Below, piece by piece: positions 23,427 to 33,374 of a stretch of 49,948 bases of DNA (position 1 is its first letter; each line of letters opens with the position of its first letter). Both the position numbers and the translations under genes were made by a program. This DNA comes from Corallococcus interemptor (GTDB lineage Bacteria; Myxococcota; Myxococcia; Myxococcales; Myxococcaceae). The notes under the pieces were generated by a model. It did no database searches. It worked only from the letters and a program-made list of their open reading frames with translations, and was not told the origin of the DNA. The DNA is taken from the NCBI RefSeq assembly GCF_003668875.1, contig NZ_RAWM01000058.1:1-49948 (forward strand). The letters are read 5' to 3'.

Positions 23427-25078
23427 ATGCTCCGCCGCGTTGGATTCCTCCCGTTGGTCCTGCTGTTGGTCGTGTTCGCCGGCTGCTCGCGCTGCGGGAA
23501 GGAGGCGGCGGGGCCCGCGGATTCGCCCCGGGGTGTTTCGCGCTACCTGCCGCGCACCGCGCAGGCGGCCGTCGTCATCGACGACCTGGGCACGCTGGGC
23601 GAGAAGCTCGCGCGCTTCCAGAACCTCAAGGTGGCCACGTTCGTCGCGCAGCTGCAGAACTTCTCCTCCGCGGAGCGCTACGTGTCCGCGGTGATGCGGC
23701 AGGTGGGCGTGGACCTGCGCAGCCGGAAGGCGCTGGAGGACGCCGGCATCGACCCGAAGCGCGGCGCCGGCGCGGCCTTCCTCGGCGGCACGCAGGCCGT
23801 GTCCGTCATTGGCGTGAAGGACGCGGACAAGCTGAAGACGACCTTCGCCACCTTCGCGCGCTCGCGCCTGGGCGCTTCGGAGGAGAAGGACACGAAGGTG
23901 GACGCCGGGCGGCTCGTCACCTTCAACCGCCCGGGCTCCACGGAGCCCATGCTGGGCATGCTCTTCCTCAAGCACGACCTGGTGCTGCTGTCCGCGGGCG
24001 CGGCCGTGCCTCGGCTGACGGAGCTGGCGGCGCTGCCGGAGGAGCAGTCGCTTTCGAAGGAGCCGGTGCTGGAGGCGTCCCTCAAGCGCCTCTCCGGCGA
24101 CCGTGACTTCCACGTGTGGCTGCCGGGCGGCATGGGCCTCCTGCCCGCGGGCAGCGTGCAGGGCATCACCTTCACGGGCCACATCGAGGACCGCGCGGTG
24201 ACGCTGCGCGCGGACGCGCCGTGGCCGGACACGCAGGTGTCGCTCGCGGCGCTGGAGGCCAAGGGCGGCGAGTCGCTGGCGGGCTGGCTGCCGCAGGACA
24301 GCTTCTTCGTGGCGCGCTTCCGGGGTGACCCGTCGCAGCTGGACGGCGTGTGGCCGTACCTGGCCGGCTCGCAGGTGACGCGCGCCGTGCAGGAGGCGGG
24401 CTTCAACGTGAAGGCGGAGGTGCTGGACAACCTCAAGCCGGGCATGGCGCTGAGCCTGTCGCTGGCGCCCAACGTCAACCTGTCCTCGGGCATGCCGGAC
24501 CTGGACCTGCGACGCACCAACCCCTTCCGCTTCGTCAACCTGGTGGCGCTCGCGGAGGTGAAGGACGTGGCGAAGGGGCAGGCCACGCTCGAAAAGGTGC
24601 CGGGTTTCGCGGGCGGCTTCGGCGCGAAGGTGGAGGCCACGGACCTGAGCGGCCAGAAGGCGTACCTCACGTCGTACCGCGCGGGCGAGGGCGCGCACTT
24701 CGCGCTGTCCAAGGACGGCAAGCTGGTGCTCGCGGCGCCCAAGGCGCGCCTGGAGTCCACGCTGGCCTCGTTCGCGCAGCCCGCGGGCGCGGGCCCCGTG
24801 TCCGAGGACCTGAAGGCGGTGGGCAAGGACGCCGCGCTGGTGGTGCTGTTGGACCTGCGCCGGCTGTCGGACGCGGTGAAGGCGCTGCCGTCCGCCGCGT
24901 GGGGCATTGGCGGCTTCGCCATCAAGGCCACCACGGTGCGCTGGCTGGACGCCACGGATGACCTGCGCGCGGTGACCATGGCCCTGTCCCGCAAGGACAA
25001 GGCGCTGCAGGCGGAAATCTCCCTGCGGCTCACGCCCGCGCCCGCGGCCTCCACCACCACGACCACCCCGGCCACGCC

Positions 25079-25082
<4 letters not shown>
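23427..25082 (+). CDS. Large lipoprotein of unknown function (DUF3352-like)
   Basis: The 551-residue lipoprotein has a type II signal peptide and lipobox FAGC (Cys at about 21). The mature part begins with RYLPRTAQAAVVIDDLG, continues with repeated alpha/beta segments and ends in a Thr/Pro tail. It resembles the DUF3352 class of bacterial surface lipoproteins, whose members share the start 'lP...a...v.vdd', but I hold this loosely. It contains no catalytic motif I recognise. Its stop overlaps the TTG start of the LolD-like ATPase by 4 bp (TTGA), so it is translationally coupled to an ABC system of the lipoprotein-release or MacB type and may be its cargo or periplasmic partner. The longer frame upstream of the ATG at 23427 is not coding-like. 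Confidence 0.8.
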
Positions 25083-25779
<697 letters not shown>

Positions 25780-25783
<4 letters not shown>

Positions 25784-27066
25784 GGTTCGACGCACTGTCG
25801 CGACTGGTGAGGTTGTCCCTCGCGCGCGAGCGCAAGGGCGCGTTCTTCTCCGCCTTCGGCGTGGCCATGGGCGTGGGCGCGCTGGTGTTCTTCGTGGGCC
25901 TGGGCCTGGGCGTGGGGCGCGTCATCCGCGAGCGCATCTTCCCCACGGACTCGCGGCTGGTGGACGTGGTGCCCCCGGCGGTGTCGCTGGGCCTCCTGGG
26001 CGGCGGCAAGCTGGACGCGGCCGCGGTGGAGCGGCTGGCCGCGCTGCCCGGCGTGGAGGCGACGTACCGGAAGATGAACGTCCGCGTGCCGGCGGTGACG
26101 CGCTACGACGGCGTCTTCTTCGGCTCGCGCCTGCGCATGGGCATGGAGGTGCTCGCGGTGGGCGTGGACCCGGGCCTCGTGCAGAAGGACGTGGGGCTGC
26201 CGGAGGCGAAGGACTTCAAGGACCCGGGAGAGGGCAAGGCCATCCCCGCGCTCATCTCCACGCGCCTCCTGGAGCTGTACAACAAGACGTTCGCGCCCGC
26301 GCGCAAGCTGCCGCAGCTGTCCGCGGAGATGCTCATCGGCTTCGGCTTCCCCGTGGAGTTCAACCGCTCCTACGTGGCGGCCACGTCCGGCGGGCCCACC
26401 AGCACGCAGCAGGCGCAGGTGGTGGGCGCGTCCGACCGGGCCATGCTCGCGGGCATCACCATCCCGCTGGACACGGCCGTGCGCATCAACCGCGCTTCCG
26501 GCGCGGACGCGGACAGCTACTCCGGCGTCACGCTGGTGGCGGCGGACCCCTCGCGCGTCCCGGAGCTGGTGGAGGCGGTGAAGGGGATGGGCTTCGAAAT
26601 CGATGATCAGGAGCGCCGGATGGCGGAGAACGCGGGCGCGGCGGTGGCGCTCACCACGTCCGCGCTGGCCCTGCTCTCCATCCTCATCTGCGTGCTGGCG
26701 GCGGTGAACATCGCCCACGCCATGTCCTCCTCCGTGCGCGCTCGGGCCAGGGAGATTGGCGTGATGCAGGCGGTGGGCGCCTCGCGCGCGGACGTGCGCG
26801 CCATCGTGCTGGCGGAGGCCGGCGTGGTGGGCGTGCTGGGCGGCGCGGCGGGCACGGCGGCGGCGCTGGTGCTGGCCTTCATCGTGGACCGGCTCGCGAA
26901 GAGCCACCTGCCCAACTTCCCCTTCAAGCCGGAGAGCTTCTTCTCCTTCCCGGCAGGGGTCGTGCTGGGCGGCGTGCTGCTGGGGCTGCTCGCCGCGCTC
27001 GCCGGGGCCTACTTCCCCAGCCGCCGCGCCGCCGCCACGGATCCGGCCAGGACGCTGGCGGGATGA
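25780..27066 (+). CDS. FtsX/LolC-type ABC permease
   Basis: The 428-residue protein has the layout of the FtsX/MacB/LolC superfamily: one N-terminal helix (about 20-45), a large periplasmic domain (about 50-290) and three C-terminal helices. The phrase VRARAREIGVMQAVGASRADV (about 319-340) is the conserved coupling region of FtsX-type permeases. It ends in RRAAATDPARTLAG, the usual tail of MacB-like permeases. The GTG start overlaps the ATPase stop and the stop overlaps the ATG of the next gene (ATGA). A single permease gene suggests a homodimer, as in MacB. Confidence 0.92.
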
Positions 27067-27830
27067 GCGGCCCCTCGCGCAAGACGCTGCTGGCCAACGT
27101 CGTGTGCCTGGGGGCGCTCGGGTGGATCTACGGGGGTGACCTGTCGGATGCGCTGCGCGCCCGGACCGCGGAGGTCTCCGCGCTCATGTCGCCGCCGTCC
27201 ACCGTGCGCACCAGCGTCGTGCTGGGGCTCGCGGGCGTGGGCCTGGCCGTGTTCACTGCGGGGCTCCTGCGCAAGAAGCCGGAGGACTTCAAGGGCTACC
27301 GGCTCTTGCCCATCCTGCTCGTGCTGGCGCTCTTCGTGGACCTGGTGCTGGCGGAGGGGCGCACGCCGCTGGACTCACCGGACCTGGCCGCCGTGGCGCT
27401 CCAGCGCTTCCAGGGAGAGGCCCAGAAGCGGGCCACGGTGGCGGCCGTGCCCGCGCGAGCCGAGGAACTCCAGCCGCTCGTGGACGCCCTGGGCTCGCCG
27501 CCGTACCTGGAGCGCGGCCTCGCGGTGCCGGCCTACGCACTCCAGGTGCGCACCGGGTGCCAGGGCCCGGTCCGTGACGCGCCCGGCACGAGGCCCGGCA
27601 CGCTGATCTACTGCGTGTCCCCTGACGGCAAGCAGGCCTGGGTGACGCTGGTGGGGCTGCCCGCCGAGGTGCGCTTTGGTGCGCCCGCCGTGCTCTCCCA
27701 GCGGGGCGAGCCGCGCGTCGCCATCGTGCGCGCCCAGCTCCCCGAGGAGGAGGAGAAGGGCGCTCCGCCCGGAATCGACCTGGAGGACTCCCTGGTGGAT
27801 GGGGGCGAAGCGGTGTTCCCTTCACCCTGA
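27063..27830 (+). CDS. Membrane protein, last gene of the LolD-FtsX operon
   Basis: No family recognised. The 255-residue protein has three hydrophobic segments (about 8-25, 50-67 and 80-97) followed by a soluble domain of about 150 residues that contains two Cys residues (about 165 and 180) and a Glu-rich end. If the soluble domain is periplasmic, the cysteines could form a disulfide. The ATG overlaps the permease stop by 4 bp, so it is coupled to the ABC system and is probably an accessory subunit. It is followed by a 117-bp gap with a weak hairpin and the promoter of the kinase gene. Confidence 0.75.
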   Translation: MSGPSRKTLLANVVCLGALGWIYGGDLSDALRARTAEVSALMSPPSTVRTSVVLGLAGVGLAVFTAGLLRKKPEDFKGYRLLPILLVLALFVDLVLAEGRTPLDSPDLAAVALQRFQGEAQKRATVAAVPARAEELQPLVDALGSPPYLERGLAVPAYALQVRTGCQGPVRDAPGTRPGTLIYCVSPDGKQAWVTLVGLPAEVRFGAPAVLSQRGEPRVAIVRAQLPEEEEKGAPPGIDLEDSLVDGGEAVFPSP

Positions 27831-27848
27831 TTCGGGTGGATTCGGGCA

Positions 27849-27867
27849 GCCTGCAGGGCAAGCAGGC
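27849..27867 (+). terminator. Weak hairpin after the LolD-FtsX operon
   Basis: GCCTGC (27849-27854) pairs with GCAGGC (27862-27867) across a 7-nt loop, 18 bp after the operon's last stop codon. No T tract follows, so termination here is only suggested. Confidence 0.3.
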
Positions 27868-27889
27868 GGAAATAGGTCCGCGCGCGCGG

Positions 27890-27919
27890 TTGACCCTGCG
27901 GAGCCGCGATCGATAGGCT
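27890..27919 (+). promoter_or_regulatory. Candidate sigma70-type promoter of the PEGA kinase gene
   Basis: TTGACC (27890-27895), five of six bases of the -35 consensus, is followed after 18 bp by TAGGCT (27914-27919). Transcription would start near 27926 and give a leader of about 22 nt to the GTG at 27948, which lacks a well-spaced ribosome site (AAGGA lies 17 nt upstream). Confidence 0.45.
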
Positions 27920-27947
27920 CCTTGCAAGGACTCGACCCCCACTCAAA

Positions 27948-30500
27948 GTGACGACCTCTCAACCGAAGCGGCAACCCATCCCGTTCGGGAAGTATCTCCT
28001 CCTGGACCGCGTCAACATCGGTGGCATGGCGGAGGTCTGGCGCGGCAAACAATTTGGCGCCAGCGGCTTCGAGCGGCTCGTCGCCATCAAGCGCATCCTG
28101 CCGAACATCGCCGAAGATGAAGAATTCATCTCGATGTTCATCGATGAGGCGAAGATCAGCGTCCAGCTGACCCACGCCAACATCGCGCAGATCTACGAGC
28201 TGGGGCAGATCGCCAGCAGCTACTTCATTTCGATGGAGTACATCCCCGGCAAGGACATGCGGGCCATCTTCGACCGCTGCCGGAAGAAGGGTGAGCCCGC
28301 GCCCGTGCCGCTGGTCGCCTTCTGCGTGGCGAAGATGTGCGAGGGCCTGGACTACGCCCACCGCAAGAAGGACGGGATGGGGCGCGAGCTCAACATCGTC
28401 CACCGCGACATCTCGCCGCAGAACGTGCTCGTGTCCTTCGAGGGCGAGGTCAAGGTCATCGACTTCGGCATCGCGAAGGCGGCGGGCAAGGCGACCAAGA
28501 CGCAGGCCGGCATCCTCAAGGGCAAGTTCGGCTACATGAGCCCGGAGCAGATCCGCGGCCTGCCGTTGGATCGCCGCTCGGACGTGTTCGCCATTGGCGT
28601 GTGCCTCTACGAGATGCTCACCGGCGAGCGCCTCTTCGTGGGCGACAGCGACTTCTCCGTGCTGGAGAAGGTGCGCAAGGCGGAGGTGCCTTCGCCGTCC
28701 ACGTACAACCGGCGCATCCCGGAGGCGCTGGAGCGCATCGTCCTCAAGTCGCTCGCGAAGGACGTGGAGGAGCGCTACCAGTACGCCAGCGAGCTGGGCG
28801 ACGACCTGCAGCGCTTCCTGCTGACGAGCGACTCCATCTTCGGCCGCAAGGACCTCATGCAGTACATGAAGTCCACGTTCGCCGAAGAGGTGGAGCGCGA
28901 GAAGCAGCGCCTGGCCGAGTACGCGGACATCCGCGCGCCGGACGGCATGCTGGCGGCCATCGAGGCGGGCTACAGCGGCCCGTCCCCGGTGCCCACGCAG
29001 AGCCTGACCAACATCCCCGCCGTGGCGCCTTCCGCGCCCGCCGTGGAGCCGGTCCCCGCGCCGCCGCCGCGCGCCTCCAACTCCGGAGGCGCCGCGCAGG
29101 GCGCTCGCCGCTCGCCCACGCTCGCCGCGCTGCCCAAGCTGACCGCCGCGCCCGCCGCGCCCTCGCCCAAGGAGGACGAGGAGCTGGCGACGCAGATGGT
29201 GGATCGCGACGCCGTCTTCAACGACGCGCCGGAGCCCACCACCCAGCCGGGCGCCGCCATTGGCCGCGCCGTCACGCCGCTGGAGTCCCCGGCCGCGCCC
29301 CAGGATGACGACGGAGAGGATGTGTCGGGCCGCACGGCCGTCATCCCGCCGCCCTCGTCGCTGCCGCCCTCGGGGCCGCCGCGCCTGTCGCAGAACAGCG
29401 CGCCGGTGCTGACCGCCGCGCCGCCGCGCCCGTCGCTGACCAACGTGCCCACGTTGATGGCCAACGACGCGCCCTCGCCCCGGCAGACGCCCAACCGGGG
29501 CAATGATCCGCTGCCGCGCATCGTCCGGCCGGACTCGCCGCCGGAGCCGATGCCGCCCCCGCAGCGTCCGCCCGCGCCCCCCGTGCTCAACGGCGGGAAC
29601 GCGCCGCGTCCGCCCGCCGGCCGGGGAGAAGCGTCCGCGAAGGAGGCCCGCCAGAAGAACGCGCCCGACGAGTCCGGTGCCTCCGGTGCCCGGGGCATGG
29701 GCCTCAAGGGAATCGACAAGCGGCTGCTCTATGGCGCCGTGGGCCTGGCCTCGCTGTTCATGCTGGTGGGCGTGGCCCTGGTCTTCTCTCCGAGCAAGCC
29801 CACGCAGGGCTACGTGATGGTGGAGCTCAAGACGCCGGATGCGAAGGAGCGCGCGATGGTGTCCATCAACGCGGGCCCTCCGGAGAAGTTCCCGTCCAAC
29901 GGCTTCATCCTCAAGCAGCTGCCGGTGGGCAACGTCCTGGTGGTGGTGACCGCGGACGGCTACGAAGCCTTCAACAAGTCCGTGATGGTGGCCGAGGGCG
30001 CCAACGCCACGCAGGTGCCGGTGCAGCTCAAGCAGCAGTCGCGCTCGGTGCTGGTGGTCTTCAAGACGCAGCCGGATGACGCGGAGGTGAAGATCGACGG
30101 ACAGGTCGCCCGCAAGCAGGGCTCCAACGCCAGCGTCAACCGGGACTTCTCCTTGAGCAACGACACCCCGCTCGTGGAGGTGTCCGCGCCGGGCTACGAG
30201 CCGCTCGTGAAGAAGTTCACGGTGAGCAAGGACAGCCTGGACGTGGCGGCGACGCTGGAGCGCGCGCCGGTGGAGGTGCGGGTCGAGTCCTCGCCCGAAG
30301 GCGCGTCCATCTTCCAGGGCAACAAGGACCTGGGCGCCGTGACCCCGACCACCATTCGGGTGCCGTGGGGGACGCGCGAGCTCACGTTGAAGGCGAAATG
30401 CCACGTGGACTCGGACGTATCCGTGGGGACGCCGTCCCCGGCGGGCTCCACGGTCAAGGTGGAAGCGACCTTGAAGAAGCAGGCCCGCTGCCGCGATTAG
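27948..30500 (+). CDS. Eukaryote-like Ser/Thr protein kinase with PEGA-like repeats
   Basis: The 850-residue transmembrane kinase has an N-terminal catalytic domain (about 14-285): IGGMAEVW glycine loop, Lys48, Glu67, HRDISPQN with Asp154 and Asn159, DFG with Asp172, and SPE at 198-200. All catalytic residues are present, so it should be active. A long Pro/Ala/Ser-rich linker (about 340-585) contains Thr- and Ser-rich stretches that could be phosphorylated. One transmembrane helix lies at about 590-610, followed by a periplasmic part with three PEGA-like repeats. This matches the large family of myxobacterial Pkn kinases. The AAA+ gene follows after 80 bp on the same strand; functional linkage is possible. 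Confidence 0.94.
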   Translation: MTTSQPKRQPIPFGKYLLLDRVNIGGMAEVWRGKQFGASGFERLVAIKRILPNIAEDEEFISMFIDEAKISVQLTHANIAQIYELGQIASSYFISMEYIPGKDMRAIFDRCRKKGEPAPVPLVAFCVAKMCEGLDYAHRKKDGMGRELNIVHRDISPQNVLVSFEGEVKVIDFGIAKAAGKATKTQAGILKGKFGYMSPEQIRGLPLDRRSDVFAIGVCLYEMLTGERLFVGDSDFSVLEKVRKAEVPSPSTYNRRIPEALERIVLKSLAKDVEERYQYASELGDDLQRFLLTSDSIFGRKDLMQYMKSTFAEEVEREKQRLAEYADIRAPDGMLAAIEAGYSGPSPVPTQSLTNIPAVAPSAPAVEPVPAPPPRASNSGGAAQGARRSPTLAALPKLTAAPAAPSPKEDEELATQMVDRDAVFNDAPEPTTQPGAAIGRAVTPLESPAAPQDDDGEDVSGRTAVIPPPSSLPPSGPPRLSQNSAPVLTAAPPRPSLTNVPTLMANDAPSPRQTPNRGNDPLPRIVRPDSPPEPMPPPQRPPAPPVLNGGNAPRPPAGRGEASAKEARQKNAPDESGASGARGMGLKGIDKRLLYGAVGLASLFMLVGVALVFSPSKPTQGYVMVELKTPDAKERAMVSINAGPPEKFPSNGFILKQLPVGNVLVVVTADGYEAFNKSVMVAEGANATQVPVQLKQQSRSVLVVFKTQPDDAEVKIDGQVARKQGSNASVNRDFSLSNDTPLVEVSAPGYEPLVKKFTVSKDSLDVAATLERAPVEVRVESSPEGASIFQGNKDLGAVTPTTIRVPWGTRELTLKAKCHVDSDVSVGTPSPAGSTVKVEATLKKQARCRD

Positions 30501-30580
30501 CGGCGGTGGGGGCCTGACACTTAAGAGGTAGTCTGGGGGTCCTCCCCCTGGATGTCCCTGGGGGGAGCGGCGCCGGAGGG

Positions 30581-32344
30581 ATGTCCGTGACGAAGGTGCG
30601 TAAGGTGAACAAGGCGGATCCGCTGGCGGATCTGCCCCGGTGGGCGCAGCAGCTGGCGCGCAAGTACTACACGAAGACGGTCAGCACCTTCCTGCTGTAC
30701 GGGGCCGTGCGCGACTTGCAGCCCCTGCAGCTGGAAGACGGCGGGCGCGGGTTCGGGACGCTCAAGACGTTCCTGTCGGAGGAGCTGTTCGGCGGGCGCG
30801 ACCACGTCCTCTTCTACGACCGCTCGTCGGGCATCCGCTCCGCGACGCCGGAGACGCAGAAGGACCTGGCGCGGGCCATGACGGGCTACGACGCGATGTA
30901 CGGCACGGACTACGCCAAGGCCATGCCGCGCGACCCGGGCCGGGCGCTGCAGATTCTTGAGAACTTCCTGCGCATGCGCCTGAGCGAGGGCCGCTCCATG
31001 GCGCTCATCATCGACTACGCGGAGACGTTGGTGCCCGGCGGGGAGATGAGCCACCTGTCCGCGGAGGACCGCTTCGTCGTGGCCACGCTGGACAAGTGGG
31101 CGCACGACCCGCAGTTCCTGGCGGGCGACGTGTCGGTGGTGCTGCTGGCGGAGAACCTGTCGGACGTGTCGCCGCGCATCAGCCGCAACCCGTACGTGGC
31201 GCCCATCGAGCTGCCGCTGCCCACGGAGGAGGAGCGCCTGGAGTACGTGCGCTCCAAGCTGGAGGGCAAGAAGCTCCAGTCCGTGTCGGAGGTACCGGTC
31301 GCGGGTCTGGCGAAGATGACGGCGGGCCTGTCGCGCATCAACCTGGACCGCGTGCTCACGGAGGCGCTGGAGCGGGAGGTGCGGATTACTCCGGAGCTGC
31401 TCAAGGAGAAGAAGAAGGAGCTCATCCAGGCGGAGTGCCACGGCCTCCTGGAGTTCATCGAGCCCGCGCACACGCTGGACGCGGTGGCGGGGCACGCGCC
31501 GGCCAAGCAGATGCTGCGGCAGGCGGCGTCCGCGCTGAAGAAGGGCCGCATCGAGGTCATGCCCATGGGCTACCTGGTCAGCGGACCGGTGGGCACGGGC
31601 AAGACGTTCATGGTGAGCTGCTTCGCCGGGGAGATTGGCATCCCGGTGGTGAAGTTCCTGAACTTCCGCAGCCAGTGGCAGGGCGTGACGGAATCGAACC
31701 TGGAGAAGATCTTCAACCTGCTGAAGGCCCTGTGGCCGGTGGCCGTGATGGTGGACGAGGCGGACACCTTCCTGGGCAACCGCGACTCCGGCGGCGACTC
31801 CGGGACGAGCAGCCGCATCTTCGGCTCCATCGCGTCCTTCATGGGCAACACGCAGTACCGCGGGAAGATCGTCTGGTTCCTGCTGACGGCGCGGCCGGAC
31901 CTGCTGCCCATTGACTTGAAGCGCCAGGGCCGCGCGGAGGAGCACCTCGCGCTCTTCTATCCGCAGACGGACGAGGAGCGGAACGAGCTGTTCCAGGCGA
32001 TGAGCAAGAAGACCGGCGTGTCGGTGGAGGGCGTGGAGTCCTTCGCCGCGCTCATCCCCGGCGGCGTGCGCGCCTTCAGCGGCGCGGACATCGAGGCGGT
32101 GATGGTGCGCTCGAAGTTCCGCGCCCTGGCGGAGGGACGCGATCAGGTGACGAAGGACGACCTGGCCGCGGTGCTGGCGGACTTCGTGCCGCCCAGCTAC
32201 CCGCTGGAGATTGAGATGCAGAACCTGGTGGCGGTGCAGGAGTGCACCAGCCGGGCGCTGCTGCCGGAGAACTTCCGCAAGCTGGACCGCGACTACATCA
32301 GCAAGCGCGTGCGGGAGCTGAAGATGCTCCTCGAAGAACAGTAG
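30581..32344 (+). CDS. AAA+ ATPase, Ycf46-like
   Basis: The 587-residue cytoplasmic protein has two RecA/AAA-like halves. The N-terminal half (about 35-225) lacks a P-loop but retains the strand order, with FLLYGAVRDL and a degenerate Walker B ALIIDYAETL. The C-terminal half has Walker A GPVGTGKT (335-342) and Walker B VAVMVDEAD (387-395). The region where sensor-1 Asn is expected reads LTARPDLLP, so that residue seems replaced. This degenerate-plus-active arrangement resembles Ycf46-type ATPases of unknown function. The ATG at 30581 directly abuts a GGAGGG; a GTG two codons later (30587) has better spacing and may be the true start. It is convergent with the L,D-transpeptidase gene, 5 bp apart. 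Confidence 0.85.
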   Translation: MSVTKVRKVNKADPLADLPRWAQQLARKYYTKTVSTFLLYGAVRDLQPLQLEDGGRGFGTLKTFLSEELFGGRDHVLFYDRSSGIRSATPETQKDLARAMTGYDAMYGTDYAKAMPRDPGRALQILENFLRMRLSEGRSMALIIDYAETLVPGGEMSHLSAEDRFVVATLDKWAHDPQFLAGDVSVVLLAENLSDVSPRISRNPYVAPIELPLPTEEERLEYVRSKLEGKKLQSVSEVPVAGLAKMTAGLSRINLDRVLTEALEREVRITPELLKEKKKELIQAECHGLLEFIEPAHTLDAVAGHAPAKQMLRQAASALKKGRIEVMPMGYLVSGPVGTGKTFMVSCFAGEIGIPVVKFLNFRSQWQGVTESNLEKIFNLLKALWPVAVMVDEADTFLGNRDSGGDSGTSSRIFGSIASFMGNTQYRGKIVWFLLTARPDLLPIDLKRQGRAEEHLALFYPQTDEERNELFQAMSKKTGVSVEGVESFAALIPGGVRAFSGADIEAVMVRSKFRALAEGRDQVTKDDLAAVLADFVPPSYPLEIEMQNLVAVQECTSRALLPENFRKLDRDYISKRVRELKMLLEEQ

Positions 32345-32349
32345 GGCCA

Positions 32350-33333
32350 TCAGCCAACGGTGATGGGGACGCCCAGGTGCGGGTCCTGGAGCGTCTCCAC
32401 CACCGCGATGCGGTCGCCCACGGCGAGCGCGTCATGCAGCACGAGGATGTCCTCGTTCGCGTGGCGGATGCACCCGTGGGACACGTCGCCCCCGAGCAGG
32501 GCGGGGGCGCTGGTGCCATGCAGCTCCTCCCCGCTGCGCCGTCCATCCGCCCAGGACAGGTCCAGCAGCCGCGCGCCAAACACGTGCCGGTCGTTCCACA
32601 GCCGCGCGCCCGCGTCCTCGGTGGCCACCTGGTCCAGCTTTGCCCGGACGACCTTGAGGCCCGGGTGCGTGGGCGTGGCGGCGGTGCCCACCGCGTTGGG
32701 GAAGATGTCCACCAGCTGTCCCTGCGGGTCGAAGAGGAACGTGCGGTGCTCGCGCAGGGCGATGACCACGCGCACGGGCTGGCCTGAGTAGAAAGGGGAG
32801 GGCAGGGCGCGCGACTGTCCCCGTGAGCCCGGAGCCGGGGCGAGCGCCTCCAGGGCCTTCAGCGTGGCGGCGTCGAGCACGCCGCTGGAGCGCAGGCCCG
32901 CATGCACCTGGAAGTTGCGCAGCGCGCGGGCCGTGTCCGGTCCGTACCGTCCGTCCGCGCCACCGTACAGCGCGAACCCCATGTCCAGGAGCGCGCCCTG
33001 CACCGCGCGAAGCCCGTCCCCCTTGGAGCCCGTGCCCAGCACCGTCGCGCCGGACGCCACGTCCGCGAGCTGAGGCGAACTGGCGAAGCGGGGATGCTCC
33101 AGGGCGCTTGCCGCTGGACTCGCGAAGTCGGCCGGGGGCTCCATGACGCCGAGGCCTCCAGCCCGCGCCCGGGGTACTGGAACGGGCCCGCTGAAGCGCG
33201 TCAGCGAGTTGCCCTCGGACACCGTCCTGTCCCCCGGACGTTCGGCTCCACGGGGCAGGACGGACAGGACGGGCGCGTCGGGCGTTTCAGCGGGGAGACG
33301 CGGTGACTCTCGAAGCAGTGCGGAGGCGAGCAT
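32350..33333 (-). CDS. L,D-transpeptidase with peptidoglycan-binding domain
   Basis: This 327-residue protein has a PG_binding_1 domain (about 100-163: GSKGDGLRAVQ through DAATLKALEAL) followed by a YkuD L,D-transpeptidase domain (about 183-322). The catalytic motif is SHGCIR with His286 and Cys288, and His268 in HGTSAP lies upstream as expected. Such enzymes make 3-3 cross-links or attach lipoproteins to peptidoglycan. The N-terminal 90 residues are Pro/Arg/Ser-rich and show no signal peptide, odd for a periplasmic enzyme; in-frame upstream there is a stop and no usual start codon. The gene lies 41 bp after the lytic transglycosylase, so cleavage and re-linking of the wall are probably co-expressed. 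Confidence 0.9.
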   Translation of the reverse strand: MLASALLRESPRLPAETPDAPVLSVLPRGAERPGDRTVSEGNSLTRFSGPVPVPRARAGGLGVMEPPADFASPAASALEHPRFASSPQLADVASGATVLGTGSKGDGLRAVQGALLDMGFALYGGADGRYGPDTARALRNFQVHAGLRSSGVLDAATLKALEALAPAPGSRGQSRALPSPFYSGQPVRVVIALREHRTFLFDPQGQLVDIFPNAVGTAATPTHPGLKVVRAKLDQVATEDAGARLWNDRHVFGARLLDLSWADGRRSGEELHGTSAPALLGGDVSHGCIRHANEDILVLHDALAVGDRIAVVETLQDPHLGVPITVG

Positions 33334-33374
33334 GGCGCCGGGGACTGCAAGGTCCCGGCCGCTGCATCACATCG

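Noticed and set aside
27822-30404. An 860-codon open frame antisense to the Ser/Thr kinase gene
   Set aside because: It is His/Arg/Gly-rich with no domain, and it mirrors the kinase gene, whose motifs are complete. Long antisense frames are common in GC-rich DNA.
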